Part shown: piece by piece, positions 36,915-47,401 of the stretch
Layout: every line of letters begins with the position of its first letter
Numbering within the stretch: position 1 is the first letter of the stretch
From: Cognatundibacterium luofuense
GTDB taxonomy: Bacteria > Pseudomonadota > Gammaproteobacteria > Burkholderiales > Burkholderiaceae_D
Length of the DNA: 64,000 nt
Direction: 5' to 3'
Assembly (NCBI RefSeq): GCF_018139685.1
Contig: NZ_JAGSPN010000006.1
Location: 186,001 to 250,000 of the forward strand
Position numbers and translations under genes: made by a program
The notes under the pieces: generated by a model
What the model was told of the DNA's origin: nothing
The model's database searches: none
The model's input: only the letters and a program-made list of their open reading frames with translations

Positions 36915-37945
36915 TGTCTGAATCCGGATTGCCGGTTCTCGCTGTCACCACAGGAGAACCGGCAGGTATCGGGCCGGAGATTTCTCTGCGCGCAGCCTGG
37001 TCGCTGCGCCATGAGGTCCGGCCCGTTCTTATTGGTGACGCCGCTTTTCTGGCGATGATTGCGTCAGAACTTGATCCTGAAATCCGCCTGCAGGCAACGA
37101 ATATGGCGGCAGTCCGTCATACCGGTTTGCCGGCTGGTTTGCCTGACCGGATTACGGTACTGGATTGTCCGTTGAAAGCCCATGTGCAGGCTGGTATTCC
37201 GGATCCGCGTAACGGACGCAGCGTTGTTCAGACGCTGGATATCGCGCTGGAAGCCATCCGCGATCGCTGGTGCGATGCGATGGTGACTGCACCGGTACAG
37301 AAATCCGTGATCAATGATGCCGGTGTACCGTTTTCCGGTCACACCGAATATCTGGCTGAAAAAACGAACACGGATCGCGTGGTGATGATGCTGGCTTGTG
37401 AAGCCAATGCGCATTTACCGTATCCGTTGCGGGTTGCGCTGGCTACCACGCATCTGCCATTGCGTGCCGTACCGGATGCAATTACCGAAGCATTGCTGAT
37501 GGAAGTATTGCGTATCACCGATACGGATTTACGTACCAAATGGGGTATCGCAGCACCGAAAATTCTGGTTTGCGGACTGAATCCGCATGCCGGTGAAAAC
37601 GGTTATCTGGGACGCGAAGAACTGGATGTGATCATACCGGCGCTGGCAACAGCGAAAGCGGCGGGTATCGATGTACACGGCCCGTATCCGGCAGATACCC
37701 TGTTCCAGCATAAATATCTGGCGCAGGCCGATGCGGTGCTTGCGATGTATCACGATCAGGGACTCACGGTGCTCAAGCATGCCAGCCTCGGACAAGGTGT
37801 GAATGTGACGCTGGGCTTGCCGGTGATTCGGACGTCAGTCGATCACGGCACGGCGCTGGATGTGGCTGCGCAGGGAACGGGTCTGGCGGATGCCGGCAGC
37901 ATGCAGGTCGCGATGCGGGTTGCCGCATCCATGATCAAAAAATAA
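36914..37945 (+). CDS. pdxA: 4-hydroxythreonine-4-phosphate dehydrogenase
   Basis: 343-aa metal- and NAD-dependent enzyme of pyridoxal phosphate synthesis. Family motifs are [10 protein letters not shown] at the N-terminus, [11 protein letters not shown] and SGHTEYLAE in the middle, and [12 protein letters not shown] and the [12 protein letters not shown] motif in the C-terminal part. Starts on the last base of the surA stop codon, so translation is coupled. The surA-pdxA-rsmA order is a widely conserved proteobacterial block. Confidence 0.98.
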   Translation: MSESGLPVLAVTTGEPAGIGPEISLRAAWSLRHEVRPVLIGDAAFLAMIASELDPEIRLQATNMAAVRHTGLPAGLPDRITVLDCPLKAHVQAGIPDPRNGRSVVQTLDIALEAIRDRWCDAMVTAPVQKSVINDAGVPFSGHTEYLAEKTNTDRVVMMLACEANAHLPYPLRVALATTHLPLRAVPDAITEALLMEVLRITDTDLRTKWGIAAPKILVCGLNPHAGENGYLGREELDVIIPALATAKAAGIDVHGPYPADTLFQHKYLAQADAVLAMYHDQGLTVLKHASLGQGVNVTLGLPVIRTSVDHGTALDVAAQGTGLADAGSMQVAMRVAASMIKK

Positions 37946-37955
37946 TGGAATTTTC

Positions 37956-38744
37956 ATGAAACATATTGCAAGAAAACGCTTCGGCCAAAACTTTCTGACC
38001 GACGATGGCGTATTGCATCAGATTATCCGTGGCATTGGTCCGGGCAAAGATGATGTGATGGTGGAAATCGGGCCGGGTCTGGCAGCGATGACGAATTTGT
38101 TATTGCAGGCGATGCCGCATATGCACGTCGTGGAGCTGGATCGCGATCTGGTCGCACGCCTGAAAAAATCATATCCGGCGGAGCGCCTGACGGTTCATGA
38201 AGGTGATGCACTGAAATTTGATTTCTTGTCGATTCCGGTGCCGGAAGGGAAGAAACTGCGTGTGGTCGGTAACCTGCCGTACAACATTTCCAGTCCTTTG
38301 CTTTTCCATCTGGCGACGATTTCCGAGCACGTACTGGATCAGCATTTTATGCTGCAAAAAGAAGTGGTCGAACGCATGGTGGCCGAGCCGGGTTCGAAAG
38401 TGTACGGTCGTTTATCCGTGATGCTGCAATGGCGCTATCACATGGAGTTGCTGTTTGTGGTGCCGCCGGAAGCGTTTGATCCACCGCCGAAAGTAGACTC
38501 CGCCATCGTGCGTATGATTCCGCGTAAGGATGTACCGGCTTGCGACGTCGCTGCGCTGGAAGAAGTCGTAACCAAAGCCTTTACTCAGCGTCGTAAGGTG
38601 ATTCGTAACTGCCTGAGTGGCATGTTCACTGAAGAAGAATTGTTGCAGGCGGGTGCGGATCCGCAGGCAAGACCGGAAACCATTTCCCTTGAGGTTTATG
38701 TTGCACTGGCCAATCTGTGGTCGCAAAAAACACCGAAATCCTGA
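37956..38744 (+). CDS. rsmA: 16S rRNA (A1518/A1519) dimethyltransferase RsmA/KsgA
   Basis: 262-aa SAM-dependent methyltransferase dimethylating two adjacent adenines in helix 45 of 16S rRNA. Motifs: FGQNFLTDD at the N-terminus, [11 protein letters not shown] (SAM motif I), VVELDRDL (motif II) and the catalytic VGNLPYNIS (motif IV, NLPY). Lies 10 bp after pdxA and 5 bp before pgi, in one operon. Confidence 0.98.
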   Translation: MKHIARKRFGQNFLTDDGVLHQIIRGIGPGKDDVMVEIGPGLAAMTNLLLQAMPHMHVVELDRDLVARLKKSYPAERLTVHEGDALKFDFLSIPVPEGKKLRVVGNLPYNISSPLLFHLATISEHVLDQHFMLQKEVVERMVAEPGSKVYGRLSVMLQWRYHMELLFVVPPEAFDPPPKVDSAIVRMIPRKDVPACDVAALEEVVTKAFTQRRKVIRNCLSGMFTEEELLQAGADPQARPETISLEVYVALANLWSQKTPKS

Positions 38745-38749
38745 GCACA

Positions 38750-40396
38750 ATGAATATTACTAAAACGAATGCATGGAATGCTTTGCTGCAACATCGTGAA
38801 CGTTTGCAGCATGTTCATTTGCGCCAGTTATTCGCTGAAGACACGCAGCGCTTCAGCCATTTTTCTGCGCAGCTCGATGGCTTGCTGATCGACTATTCGA
38901 AACAACGCGTCGATCGCGGTTGCATGGTCAGCCTGATTGATCTGGCCCGCGCAGCCGATGTGGAAGCCTGGCGTGACCGTATGTTTGCCGGTGAGAAAAT
39001 CAATGTAAGCGAAGACCGTGCAGTATTGCACACCGCGTTGCGCCATATGGATGCAACACCGTTTCCGTGCAATGAACAGGATGTGATGCCGCAGGTGCGT
39101 GCTGTACGCCGCCAGATGCGTGACATCGTGGAGCGCGTGCGCAGTGGCTTGTGGCGTGGCTTTAAAGGTGATGCGATTCAGAATGTGGTGAATATCGGGA
39201 TTGGCGGTTCCGATCTCGGCCCGAAAATGGCAACCCGCGCCTTATCGGCATTCGCCCATCCGCATATCAATTTTTATTATGTTTCTAATCTGGACAGTGC
39301 GCACTTGTCGCCACTGCTGGAGAAGCTCGATCCGCGTACGACTTTGTTTATCGTCGCGTCCAAAACCTTTACCACACAGGAAACCAGTATCAATGCGCAG
39401 ACCGCGCGTACCTGGCTGATGGCGGCGGCAATGGAAGAATGGGCGATTGCGAAGCACTTTATCGCCGTATCTGCGAATACTGCCAAAGCAGCTGAGTTCG
39501 GTATTCCGCCTGAAAATGTTCTGCAAATGTGGGACTGGGTGGGTGGCCGTTATTCGCTGTGGTCGGCGGTCGGTTTGTCGGTGGCGTTGTCGATCGGCAT
39601 GAACGGGTTTGAGCGCATGCTGCAGGGCGCGCAGGCGATGGATCAGCATTTCCGCGATTCACCGCTGGAACAGAATCTGCCGGTACTGATGGCGCTGATT
39701 TCGATCTGGAATACCAATTTCCTCGGCGCGGAAACGACCGCGATTCTGCCTTACAACGAATCGATCCGTCATTTGCCAGCGTTCCTGCAACAGCTGGAAA
39801 TGGAGTCAAACGGTAAAACTGTGGGGCGCGATGGTGAAGCGCTGGCTTGCCCGGCGAATCCGATTGTCTGGGGTGAAATCGGGGTCAATGGTCAGCACGC
39901 GTTCTTCCAGTTGCTGCATCAGGGCGGCTGGCTGATTCCTTGTGATTTCCTCGTAGCCGCTTCCAGTGATCATCCTTTGCCCGGACATCAGGCGCCATTG
40001 CTGTCGAATTGTCTGGCACAAAGTGCTGCGCTGGCGTTTGGCAAAACCGAACAACAGGCACGCGAAGAATTGCAGCAGTCTGGCATGAGTGCAGAGCAGA
40101 TTGCACGTTTGCTGCCGCACAAAGTGTTTGCCGGTAATCAGCCATCGACCACAATCCTGTTGCCTGCGCTGGATCCTTTCCAGCTTGGTATGCTGATTGC
40201 GCTGTATGAACATAAAGTGTTTGTGCAGGGCGTGATCTGGGGGCTGAATTCCTTCGATCAGTGGGGCGTGGAGCTCGGCAAGCAACTGGCCAGCCGCTTG
40301 CTGCCGGCGATCATGGGGCAATCCGAGGCAGATGCGCAGCTGGATCAGTCCACCCGTGGCCTGATTGACTATTTCCGTCGTCACGGTCACGTCTGA
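38750..40396 (+). CDS. pgi: Glucose-6-phosphate isomerase
   Basis: 548-aa glycolytic enzyme interconverting glucose-6-P and fructose-6-P. Signatures: GIGGSDLGPKM, SKTFTTQETSINA (phosphate-binding), WVGGRYSLWSAVGLS and the C-terminal active-site region FDQWGVELGKQLA. ATG 38750 gives the family length; a frame running back into rsmA (38717) is not credible. Its presence after rsmA is not part of the universal block and may be lineage-specific. Confidence 0.98.
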   Translation: MNITKTNAWNALLQHRERLQHVHLRQLFAEDTQRFSHFSAQLDGLLIDYSKQRVDRGCMVSLIDLARAADVEAWRDRMFAGEKINVSEDRAVLHTALRHMDATPFPCNEQDVMPQVRAVRRQMRDIVERVRSGLWRGFKGDAIQNVVNIGIGGSDLGPKMATRALSAFAHPHINFYYVSNLDSAHLSPLLEKLDPRTTLFIVASKTFTTQETSINAQTARTWLMAAAMEEWAIAKHFIAVSANTAKAAEFGIPPENVLQMWDWVGGRYSLWSAVGLSVALSIGMNGFERMLQGAQAMDQHFRDSPLEQNLPVLMALISIWNTNFLGAETTAILPYNESIRHLPAFLQQLEMESNGKTVGRDGEALACPANPIVWGEIGVNGQHAFFQLLHQGGWLIPCDFLVAASSDHPLPGHQAPLLSNCLAQSAALAFGKTEQQAREELQQSGMSAEQIARLLPHKVFAGNQPSTTILLPALDPFQLGMLIALYEHKVFVQGVIWGLNSFDQWGVELGKQLASRLLPAIMGQSEADAQLDQSTRGLIDYFRRHGHV

Positions 40397-40550
40397 TCAG
40401 GCATGTAAATGACGGTCTGCTGCAGCCTTTTGCAGCAGATTGCCGCCATTAACGACACTTCCGCAAAATTTGCTTTGATTTGCCGCAAGTTTGTTGACCG
40501 GATCTGTGCCGGATTGCTATAAAGAGCCTGTTGCTTTCAGGAATGATGGA

Positions 40551-40700
40551 ATGGCTTGGTTAGGTTTTCTGGCAGGATTAGTGCTGTTATGCGGATTGTG
40601 TATCTGGTTTTTGTTGCAGGCGATACGTCAGGTGACAACGACGGAACCACCACCGTATATGCCACTGACACCGGCTGAGCCGCGTACTTCGGCGGAATAA
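40551..40700 (+). CDS. Unrecognised 49-aa single-span membrane protein
   Basis: ATG 40551 follows AGGA eight bases upstream. The first ~24 residues form one hydrophobic helix (WLGFLAGLVLLCGLCIWFLLQ), followed by a Pro/Thr-rich hydrophilic tail (TEPPPYMPLTPAEPRTSAE). The frame runs upstream to 40491 with no start context. Terminator follows. Function unknown. Confidence 0.6.
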   Translation: MAWLGFLAGLVLLCGLCIWFLLQAIRQVTTTEPPPYMPLTPAEPRTSAE

Positions 40701-40756
40701 ATTTATGAGACGGACAGTTGCGCAGACTTGTCCGCACGAATCAGTAATCTGAGATG

Positions 40757-40800
40757 AAAAAGCACGGCTTTCCCCCAATGGAAATCCGTGCTTTTACTTT
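40757..40800 (+). terminator. Terminator after the 49-aa gene
   Basis: AAAAGCACGG/CCGTGCTTTT 10-bp stem with a 19-nt loop, then TTTTACTTTTT. Confidence 0.85.
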
Positions 40801-40876
40801 TTCAGCGAGCGCAGTTTCACAGCCACCGTTTGCATCTCTGACTCGCGCTTGCTACTGGTAGCTGATGGCGCTGTTT

Positions 40877-40985
40877 TCAGACCAAAAATGCCTCAAATGC
40901 GGTGTTCAGCATAGCGATCGGGCTGTCGTCGGCAGAAACTCTGGTCGTCCGGAAACAGGTGATGACGATCGCTGCACAGCAGTCA
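40877..40985 (+). repeat. Dispersed intergenic repeat, copy D
   Basis: Best-preserved copy together with C: AAAAATGCCTCAAATGCGG, core CGTCGGCAGAAACT (40927-40940), GTCCGGAAA, then TGATGACGATCGCTGCACA. AGCGATCG (40913-40920) and CGATCGCT (40965-40972) are perfect complements enclosing the core, predicting a stem-loop. Confidence 0.8.
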
Positions 40986-41008
40986 TTGCTTGCGAAGCGT
41001 CCGTGCCA

Positions 41009-41043
41009 CAAAAAAACGGGTTGCGTCATGCAACTCGTTTTCT
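41009..41043 (-). terminator. Terminator of gloA
   Basis: AACGGGTTGC/GCAACTCGTT stem (one G-T pair). On the minus strand it is followed by TTTTTTTG, 34 bp after the gloA stop. Confidence 0.85.
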
Positions 41044-41076
41044 TATCAGTGCAGATTTGTTACTTGGGGTCCCGTA

Positions 41077-41475
41077 TCAGAGCGTGACTTCGCTGCTGCG
41101 CTGAATCAGTTCGATTTTGTAGCCATCCGGGTCCTGTACGAAGGCGATGACCGTAGTGCCGCCTTTGACCGGACCGGCTTCACGGGTCACGTTACCACCT
41201 TTGGCTTTTACCGCTTCGCAGGCGGCATAGGCGTCCGGCACCGCGATCGCGATATGGCCATAGGCCGTACCCATGTCATAGCTTTCCACACCGTAGTTGT
41301 AGGTCAGCTCCAGTTCCGCATGTTCAGGATTGCGGCCATAACCGAGGAAAGCCAGCGTGTATTTGTATTCCGGATTGTCGGAGGTACGCAGCAGGCTCAT
41401 GCCGAGTACGCTGGTGTAGAAGTCGATAGAACGCTGTAAATTGCCGACACGCAGCATAGTGTGAAGAATACGCAT
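41077..41475 (-). CDS. gloA: Lactoylglutathione lyase (glyoxalase I)
   Basis: 132-aa metalloenzyme converting the methylglyoxal-glutathione hemithioacetal to S-lactoylglutathione. Ligands fit the nickel-type enzyme: His in LHTMLRV (residue 5), Glu in ELELTYNYG (about 56), His in YGHIAIAV (about 74) and Glu in GYKIELI (about 122). ACAGGAAAACCT precedes ATG 41475. Last gene of the glyQ-glyS-gmhB-plsC-protease-gloA string. Confidence 0.96.
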   Translation of the reverse strand: MRILHTMLRVGNLQRSIDFYTSVLGMSLLRTSDNPEYKYTLAFLGYGRNPEHAELELTYNYGVESYDMGTAYGHIAIAVPDAYAACEAVKAKGGNVTREAGPVKGGTTVIAFVQDPDGYKIELIQRSSEVTL

Positions 41476-41539
41476 AGGTTTTCCTGTCATGAATTGCGCC
41501 GGACTGCAGTGCAGGCCGGCAGATTAAACAAAGCCGCTG

Positions 41540-42523
41540 CTACAGCGGCAGGGAAGAAATCGGGTATTGCTGTAATTGTTTGCGCACATTCCGGTAATCC
41601 GGATAAATCGCCTCCACCTGCGCCCAGAAACGCGGACTGTGATTCATTTCGCGGCGGTGCGCCAGTTCATGCGCCACCACATAATCCATCATGGTTTCCG
41701 GCAAAAAGATTAACCGCCAGTTCAGCCGGATATCGCCTTGCGTGGTGCAGGAACCCCAGCGCGTGCGGGCGGATGACAGACTGACCTGACGCACCGTCAC
41801 GCCCAGCCGTAACGCGAAGTCTGCGATTTTTTGTTCAAAGATCTGCAGCGCTTGTTGCTTCAGCCAGCCTTCCACCAGCATTCTGATCCTGCCTTCATCG
41901 CTTTGTACCGTTGCCGGTAACTCCAGCCGTTGCGCACCGGCCAGACCTATCCGTTTGCGGGCCGGATCAAATCCCAGTTGCAGCGCAGACCCCATGAAGG
42001 GCAGCGAGGCGCCGTCAGACCACTGTTGCACGCTGCGCTGGCGTGCGGACGGACGATTTTGTTGTTCCTGTATCTTATTCCGTATCCAGCGCTGCTTCGC
42101 GATGATCGCTTCTTCGACGGTGGAGATGGTCACCCGGTGCGGTGCGGTGATATGCAACTGACTGTCGCGGACAGACAGCCCGATCGAACGCCGGCTGCTG
42201 CGCGATAAAGTATACGAAATCATCTGATCGCCGCAGCGACAATGGCGCAGACGTACATCCGGTTTGATAGCATCAGAACCTGTATCCGGCGCAGGCTTCT
42301 GTACGGCAGGAGGATTTACAGGCGGAGCAGACGAAACGGGTGAAACCGGAAGCGTCGGCAGGATAAGCGGAGTGACAGGAACAGAAGCAGGAGCTGCTTC
42401 CTGAACAAGCGGATTGGCAGTGTTTCCGCGGGTTTTTATCTGCGCCGGTGTGACCAGATCGCTGAATAAATCCAGCTGCAGTGCTAATTGCAGGGCGCGG
42501 TCAAAAACCTGGGAAACGGGCAT
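41540..42523 (-). CDS. YgjP-like (M48/DUF45) metallopeptidase with Pro-rich N-terminal extension
   Basis: 327 aa from ATG 42523; a TTG at 42556 is an alternative and no good ribosome binding site is seen. The C-terminal ~200 residues are the SprT/YgjP-like domain, with zinc motif VVAHELAHRREMNHSPRFW and the upstream SARTRWGSCTTQGDIRLNWRLI signature. Ahead of it is a ~90-residue Pro/Val/Ala-rich stretch (PVTPLILPTLPVSPVSSAPPV in parts) of unknown purpose. Family members are usually ~230 aa and lack such an extension. Substrate unknown. Confidence 0.88.
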   Translation of the reverse strand: MPVSQVFDRALQLALQLDLFSDLVTPAQIKTRGNTANPLVQEAAPASVPVTPLILPTLPVSPVSSAPPVNPPAVQKPAPDTGSDAIKPDVRLRHCRCGDQMISYTLSRSSRRSIGLSVRDSQLHITAPHRVTISTVEEAIIAKQRWIRNKIQEQQNRPSARQRSVQQWSDGASLPFMGSALQLGFDPARKRIGLAGAQRLELPATVQSDEGRIRMLVEGWLKQQALQIFEQKIADFALRLGVTVRQVSLSSARTRWGSCTTQGDIRLNWRLIFLPETMMDYVVAHELAHRREMNHSPRFWAQVEAIYPDYRNVRKQLQQYPISSLPL

Positions 42524-42649
42524 GAAGGCTTGGCTGTTTGTGCGGACAAACGCCAACTTTACAGGATTTTTTGTTTATCTGCAGAGCCAGCGGCACTGGA
42601 TGCAAGTGATTCCGGTCTGTCAGATGGCAGACCGGAACGCAGGAAAAAC

Positions 42650-43399
42650 TCAGGCAGCGGCTTTGTCGCGATAGACATCCGGAGAAATAACGCGCATTTC
42701 AGATTCAATCCAGCTTTCGACTTCCTGCATCAGCTCACCTGCATCTTTACCTTCACTGGAAATCGGTTTGCCGATCGAGACGATGACTTTGCCCGGATGC
42801 TTGATGAAACTGTTTTTCGGCCAGAACTCACCGGAATTCAGTGCCACCGGAATCACCGGTGCTTTGGTTGCTACCGCAAGGCGGGTTCCGCCCATTTTGT
42901 AGCTGCCTTTTTTACCGACAGGAATACGGGTACCTTCCGGAAACATCACAATCCACTGACCATCAGCCAGACGACGTGTGCCGTGACGCACGACGTGGTT
43001 GAACGCATCTTTGCCTTTGCTGCGGTCAATCGGAATCATACGCAGCAAAGCAATCGCCCAGCCGAAAAACGGCAAATACAGGATTTCTTTCTTAAACACG
43101 AATACCAGCGGACGTGGTGTGACGGTCATCAGGAAAATGGTTTCCCATGCAGACTGGTGTTTTGCAAGCAGAATTGCCGGGCTGTCCGGGAAATTTTCTT
43201 TGCCGCGCACTTCGTATTCAATACCGCAAATTACACGTGCCGCAAAAATGATGAAGCGGTTCCACATCGCGGTGATTTTGTAGCGCTGAACATAGGGCAG
43301 AAACGCAAAGCACATACTGACCGGCGCCCAGATCACGGTCGCTGTGATCATCACCAGTAAGAAAATCAGTGAACGGATAAATAAAAAAATACGATACAT
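42650..43399 (-). CDS. plsC: 1-acyl-sn-glycerol-3-phosphate acyltransferase
   Basis: 249-aa inner-membrane acyltransferase forming phosphatidic acid. N-terminal hydrophobic segments (residues 5-40), acceptor motif KHQSAWET (H-X4-E, where the classical motif is H-X4-D), the MFPEGTR motif binding the glycerol phosphate, and PVIPVALNSGEFW. Lies 25 bp after gmhB in the glyQS string, a common betaproteobacterial arrangement. Confidence 0.94.
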   Translation of the reverse strand: MYRIFLFIRSLIFLLVMITATVIWAPVSMCFAFLPYVQRYKITAMWNRFIIFAARVICGIEYEVRGKENFPDSPAILLAKHQSAWETIFLMTVTPRPLVFVFKKEILYLPFFGWAIALLRMIPIDRSKGKDAFNHVVRHGTRRLADGQWIVMFPEGTRIPVGKKGSYKMGGTRLAVATKAPVIPVALNSGEFWPKNSFIKHPGKVIVSIGKPISSEGKDAGELMQEVESWIESEMRVISPDVYRDKAAA

Positions 43400-43423
43400 A
43401 AAGTCCCCATACTTGCCGGTGGT

Positions 43424-43981
43424 TTATTCACCGGACAGGCTGTTGTTGTGCTCGAGTAAATGATCGACGACGCTGGCGAGATCCGCAAAAACGCCGGTGC
43501 CTGGTGGCAGGCCTCCTTTTTCCAGCGTTTTCTTGCCTTTTCCGGTTTGCACCAGATACGGGCGGCAACCGGCGACAAAGCCGGCTTGTAAATCCCGCAG
43601 CGAATCGCCGACGGTGGGTACACCTTTCAGACTGACATCGTAACGACGGGCAATCTCATGAAACATACCGGCGCGTGGTTTGCGGCAGTCGCAGTTATCG
43701 TCTGCCATGTGCGGACAATAAAATACGGCGTCTATCGTCGCACCTGCTTGTTGCGCCAGCTGATGCATCTTCTGATGGATGGCATTCAGCGTGGTCATAT
43801 CAAACAGACGGCGTCCGACACCGGACTGATTGGTGGCCACCACCACGGTATAGCCCGCCTGATTCAGACGGGCAATTGCTTGCAGTGATCCGGAAACCGG
43901 CACCCATTCTTCCGGTGATTTGATGAAGGCATCGGAATCATGATTGATGACACCATCGCGATCTAAAATAATCAGTTTCAT
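43424..43981 (-). CDS. gmhB: D-glycero-beta-D-manno-heptose 1,7-bisphosphate 7-phosphatase
   Basis: 185-aa HAD-superfamily phosphatase in ADP-heptose synthesis for the LPS inner core. Catalytic LDRDGVIN at the N-terminus, the VVVATNQSGVGRR motif, the zinc-binding CPHMADDNCDCRKP loop typical of GmhB, and VGDSLRDLQAG for Mg2+. ATG 43981 follows GGGAGAG. Between glyS and plsC in the same operon. Confidence 0.95.
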   Translation of the reverse strand: MKLIILDRDGVINHDSDAFIKSPEEWVPVSGSLQAIARLNQAGYTVVVATNQSGVGRRLFDMTTLNAIHQKMHQLAQQAGATIDAVFYCPHMADDNCDCRKPRAGMFHEIARRYDVSLKGVPTVGDSLRDLQAGFVAGCRPYLVQTGKGKKTLEKGGLPPGTGVFADLASVVDHLLEHNNSLSGE

Positions 43982-44004
43982 CGGTGCTCTCCCGGACGTT
44001 TGCA

Positions 44005-46089
44005 TCAGGCCGCCAGTTTAGAAATGTCCGCTACCTGATTCAGCATGCGGTGCAGGCTGGCCAGCAGTGACAGACGGTTCAGACGCAGTGCAGGATCTTC
44101 TGCATTGACCATCACATCCGCAAAGAACTGATCAACTTCCGGACGAATCGCCGCCATGGCTTTCAGCGCCTGTGTGAAATCGGAACCGGCAAACGCAGCA
44201 TCCACTTGCGGACGAATCTTTTCAACCGCTTGTGCCAGGGCACTTTCCGCTGCTTCAGTCAGCAATGCCGTGTTGACTTCGCCCGGTGTGATATCTGATT
44301 TTTTCAGGATATTGGTGATCCGTTTATTGGCAGCAGCCAGCGCTTCCGCTTCCGGCAAACCGGCAAACACTTTCACCGCTTCCAGGCGTTCATTCAGATC
44401 CGCCAGCTGATCCGGCGTCTGCGCAACAACTGCTTCGACTTCATTCTGTGCAAAACCGCGTTCACGCAACTGACCACGCAGACGGTCGTACAGGAAGTTC
44501 AGAATATCCACGCGGTTGTCGGTGAACTGTGCATTACCGGCAAACAGTGCCACAGCCTGATCCAGCAGCGTGTTCAGGGATAGTGGCAGGCGTTTTTCCA
44601 GCAGCATACGCAGGATACCCAGCGCATGACGGCGCAATGCGAACGGATCGCGGTCACCGGTTGGTTGCAGGCCGATGCCCCAGATACCGACTAAAGTTTC
44701 CAGTTTGTCTGCCAGCGCAACGATGGTGCCGGTGGTGGTGGCAGGCAGTGTATCACCGGCAAAGCGCGGCTGATAATGTTCTGCCGCAGCAGCAGCGACT
44801 TCTTCATGCTCACCGTCATGGCGCGCATAGTAAGCACCCATGATGCCCTGCAGTTCAGGGAACTCACCGACCATATCGGTCAGCAGATCGGTTTTTGCCA
44901 GCAAGGCTGCGCGTTCAGCCAGTGCCACATCGGCCTGCAGGCTGGTGGCAATCTTGCCTGCCAGCTGACGCACACGTTCAGTACGTTCTGCCTGTGTCCC
45001 CAGTTTGTTGTGATACACAACGCTGGCCAGTTGCGGCAGGCGGGATTCCAGGGTTTTCTTTTTATCCTGTTCGAAGAAGAATTTCGCATCGGATAAACGC
45101 GGACGGACGACACGTTCGTTACCGCCGATAATATGTTCCGGCGTGCTGGTTTCCAGATTCGATACGATCAGGAAGCGGGAACGCAGTTTGCCGTTGCTGT
45201 CGGTCAGTGCAAAGTATTTCTGATTGGTTTGCATGGTCAGAATCAGGCATTCCTGCGGAACGGACAGGAATTCCTGTTCAAATTCGCAAGCGTAGACTAC
45301 CGGCCATTCCACCAGCGCACTGACTTCATCCAGCAGCGATTCCGGCATCAGTACCAGATCGTCGCCTGCAGTTTCCAGCAGTGCAGTGCGGATGCGTTCT
45401 TTGCGTTCCGCAAAGCTCGCAATGACTTTACCCTGCTCACGCAGTGCATCAGCATAAACGGAGGCGTTGCTCAGGCTGATCTGACCCGGTGCGAGGAAGC
45501 GGTGGCCTTCGGTGATGCGATCGCTTTGCAGACCCAGCAGCGACAGCGGTACGATCTGCTCGTCCAGCAGCGCAGTCAGACGGTGAACCGGACGTACGAA
45601 ATGTACGGTGTGACCATCCGGACGCTGATAGCTCATCACTTTCGGAATCGGCAGCTTGGCAATCGCTTCTTCCAGTGTTGCCTGCAAGGCTGGCGCCAGC
45701 GCAGAGCCCGGTGCGGTATAGCTGTAAAAGAAGGCTTCAGTTTTGCCATCCTGTGCGCGTTCCAGCTGTGCCAGTGTCACATCCGGGAAACCCATTGCGG
45801 CCAGTTTCTTCGCCAGTGGCGCGGAAGGATTGCCTTCTTTGTCCAGCGCTACATTCACCGGTAAAACTTTTTCGCGCATCGCTTTATCCGGCGATACAGC
45901 GCGTACACCTTTGATGCTGACTGCCAGACGGCGCGGAGAAGCAAAGCTGTCAACGCTGAAATCTTCGTCCAGAAAATCGCGGGTTTTCAGGCCTGCCACC
46001 ATTGCAGCAGAAAAGGCTTCACCCAGTTTCGCCAGCGCTTTCGGCGGCAGTTCTTCCGTAAATAATTCAACTAATAATGTCTGATTCAT
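44005..46089 (-). CDS. glyS: Glycyl-tRNA synthetase beta subunit
   Basis: 694-aa tRNA-binding subunit of the bacterial alpha2beta2 enzyme. The N-terminus [15 protein letters not shown] is the family hallmark; the central HD-like and anticodon-binding C-terminal regions are present at full length. CAGGACATCAAT precedes the ATG. Translated after glyQ with a 42-bp gap. Confidence 0.98.
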   Translation of the reverse strand: MNQTLLVELFTEELPPKALAKLGEAFSAAMVAGLKTRDFLDEDFSVDSFASPRRLAVSIKGVRAVSPDKAMREKVLPVNVALDKEGNPSAPLAKKLAAMGFPDVTLAQLERAQDGKTEAFFYSYTAPGSALAPALQATLEEAIAKLPIPKVMSYQRPDGHTVHFVRPVHRLTALLDEQIVPLSLLGLQSDRITEGHRFLAPGQISLSNASVYADALREQGKVIASFAERKERIRTALLETAGDDLVLMPESLLDEVSALVEWPVVYACEFEQEFLSVPQECLILTMQTNQKYFALTDSNGKLRSRFLIVSNLETSTPEHIIGGNERVVRPRLSDAKFFFEQDKKKTLESRLPQLASVVYHNKLGTQAERTERVRQLAGKIATSLQADVALAERAALLAKTDLLTDMVGEFPELQGIMGAYYARHDGEHEEVAAAAAEHYQPRFAGDTLPATTTGTIVALADKLETLVGIWGIGLQPTGDRDPFALRRHALGILRMLLEKRLPLSLNTLLDQAVALFAGNAQFTDNRVDILNFLYDRLRGQLRERGFAQNEVEAVVAQTPDQLADLNERLEAVKVFAGLPEAEALAAANKRITNILKKSDITPGEVNTALLTEAAESALAQAVEKIRPQVDAAFAGSDFTQALKAMAAIRPEVDQFFADVMVNAEDPALRLNRLSLLASLHRMLNQVADISKLAA

Positions 46090-46131
46090 ATTGATGTCCT
46101 GATGACTTGCTGTGCAAGTACGATTCTGAAT

Positions 46132-47076
46132 TTAAGCCTCAGTGCTGACCGGTGCCGGTTTGTGCGGATCATTTTCTGCGCACATCGGGAAACCCAGCGC
46201 TTCGCGGGATGCGTAGTAAGCCGCAGCAACAGCACGTGACAAATTGCGGATACGGCCGATATAGGCAGCACGTTCGGTGACGGAAATCGCACCGCGCGCA
46301 TCCAGCATATTGAAAGTGTGTGCTGCTTTCAGAATCATTTCGTAGGCAGGCAGTGCCAGCGATTTTTCGGTGACAGCCAGCAGGCGTTTTGCTTCTGCTT
46401 CGTAATTGGTGAACAGGGAAAACAGGAATTCGGTATTCGAGTATTCAAAGTTGAAGGTCGATTGTTCGACTTCGTTCTGATGGAAGACGTCGCCGTAACG
46501 CAGGCGCACGGTCTGACCATTTTCTTCTCGTTCAGTCCAGATCAGGTCATACACGTTTTCCACGCCCTGCAGATACATCGCCAGACGCTCCAGACCATAG
46601 GTGATTTCACCCAGAATCGGTTTGCAGTCCAGACCGCCGACTTGCTGGAAGTAAGTGAACTGAGTCACTTCCATACCGTTCAGCCAGACTTCCCAGCCCA
46701 GACCCCATGCGCCCAGGGTCGGGTTTTCCCAGTCATCTTCAACGAAGCGGATATCGTTTTGTTTCAGGTCCAGGCCCAGCGCCTGCAGCGAACCCAGATA
46801 CAGTTCCAGAATATTTTCCGGTGCCGGTTTCAGCACAACCTGATACTGGTAATAGTGTTGCAGACGGTTCGGGTTTTCACCGTAACGGCCATCTTTCGGA
46901 CGGCGCGAAGGTTGTACATAGGCTGCACGCCATGGTTCAGGACCGATAGCACGCAGGAAAGTGCCGGTGTGCGATGTCCCTGCGCCCACTTCCATATCGT
47001 ACGGTTGCAACAGGGCGCAGCCTTGCTTGTCCCAGTATTCTTGTAACTTGAGGATAATTTGTTGAAATGTGAGCAT
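46132..47076 (-). CDS. glyQ: Glycyl-tRNA synthetase alpha subunit
   Basis: 314-aa catalytic subunit. Starts [19 protein letters not shown]; class II motifs include [38 protein letters not shown] and the [21 protein letters not shown] region. ATG 47076 fits the family; the frame runs to 47253 without support. First gene of the operon. Upstream 47077-47401 (325 bp, divergent from the GGDEF-EAL gene) holds a short GCCCCG/CGGGGC hairpin at 47097-47110 and no T-box-like leader or other gene. Confidence 0.98.
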   Translation of the reverse strand: MLTFQQIILKLQEYWDKQGCALLQPYDMEVGAGTSHTGTFLRAIGPEPWRAAYVQPSRRPKDGRYGENPNRLQHYYQYQVVLKPAPENILELYLGSLQALGLDLKQNDIRFVEDDWENPTLGAWGLGWEVWLNGMEVTQFTYFQQVGGLDCKPILGEITYGLERLAMYLQGVENVYDLIWTEREENGQTVRLRYGDVFHQNEVEQSTFNFEYSNTEFLFSLFTNYEAEAKRLLAVTEKSLALPAYEMILKAAHTFNMLDARGAISVTERAAYIGRIRNLSRAVAAAYYASREALGFPMCAENDPHKPAPVSTEA

Positions 47077-47401
47077 CGTTTGATCTGCCTGATACGCCCC
47101 GTCCGGGGCTGAGTTAATGTTCGTGAAACCCTTGATTTTACCCCAGAAACAGCGGGTTTCAGCGGTTCCGGACTCAGTGGAGCACGCTTTTACGCTGCAC
47201 TGCCGCACGGCTTGTCGCATCTGCCGCGCTGCATCCTCTGAACTGGTTGCCACAGACGTGGTCAGAAGGTATAAATTCTGACGCCCTGCATGATGAAAAT
47301 GATAAGTTCACACGGAAATGCTGTATATCCGGTGAAAAACGGGCGTATAACAAACAATAAACCAGAAAAAACCGGCACAGCCGGAGGGAGACTACCAGCG
47401 C

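Noticed and set aside
42650-43399. H-X4-E instead of H-X4-D in PlsC as a dead active site
   Set aside because: As far as I recall, the variant KHQSAWET is common in betaproteobacterial PlsC, and the FPEGTR motif is intact.
47077-47401. T-box or other riboswitch leader for glyQS
   Set aside because: No T-box sequence or antiterminator pair is visible and such leaders are not expected in this group.
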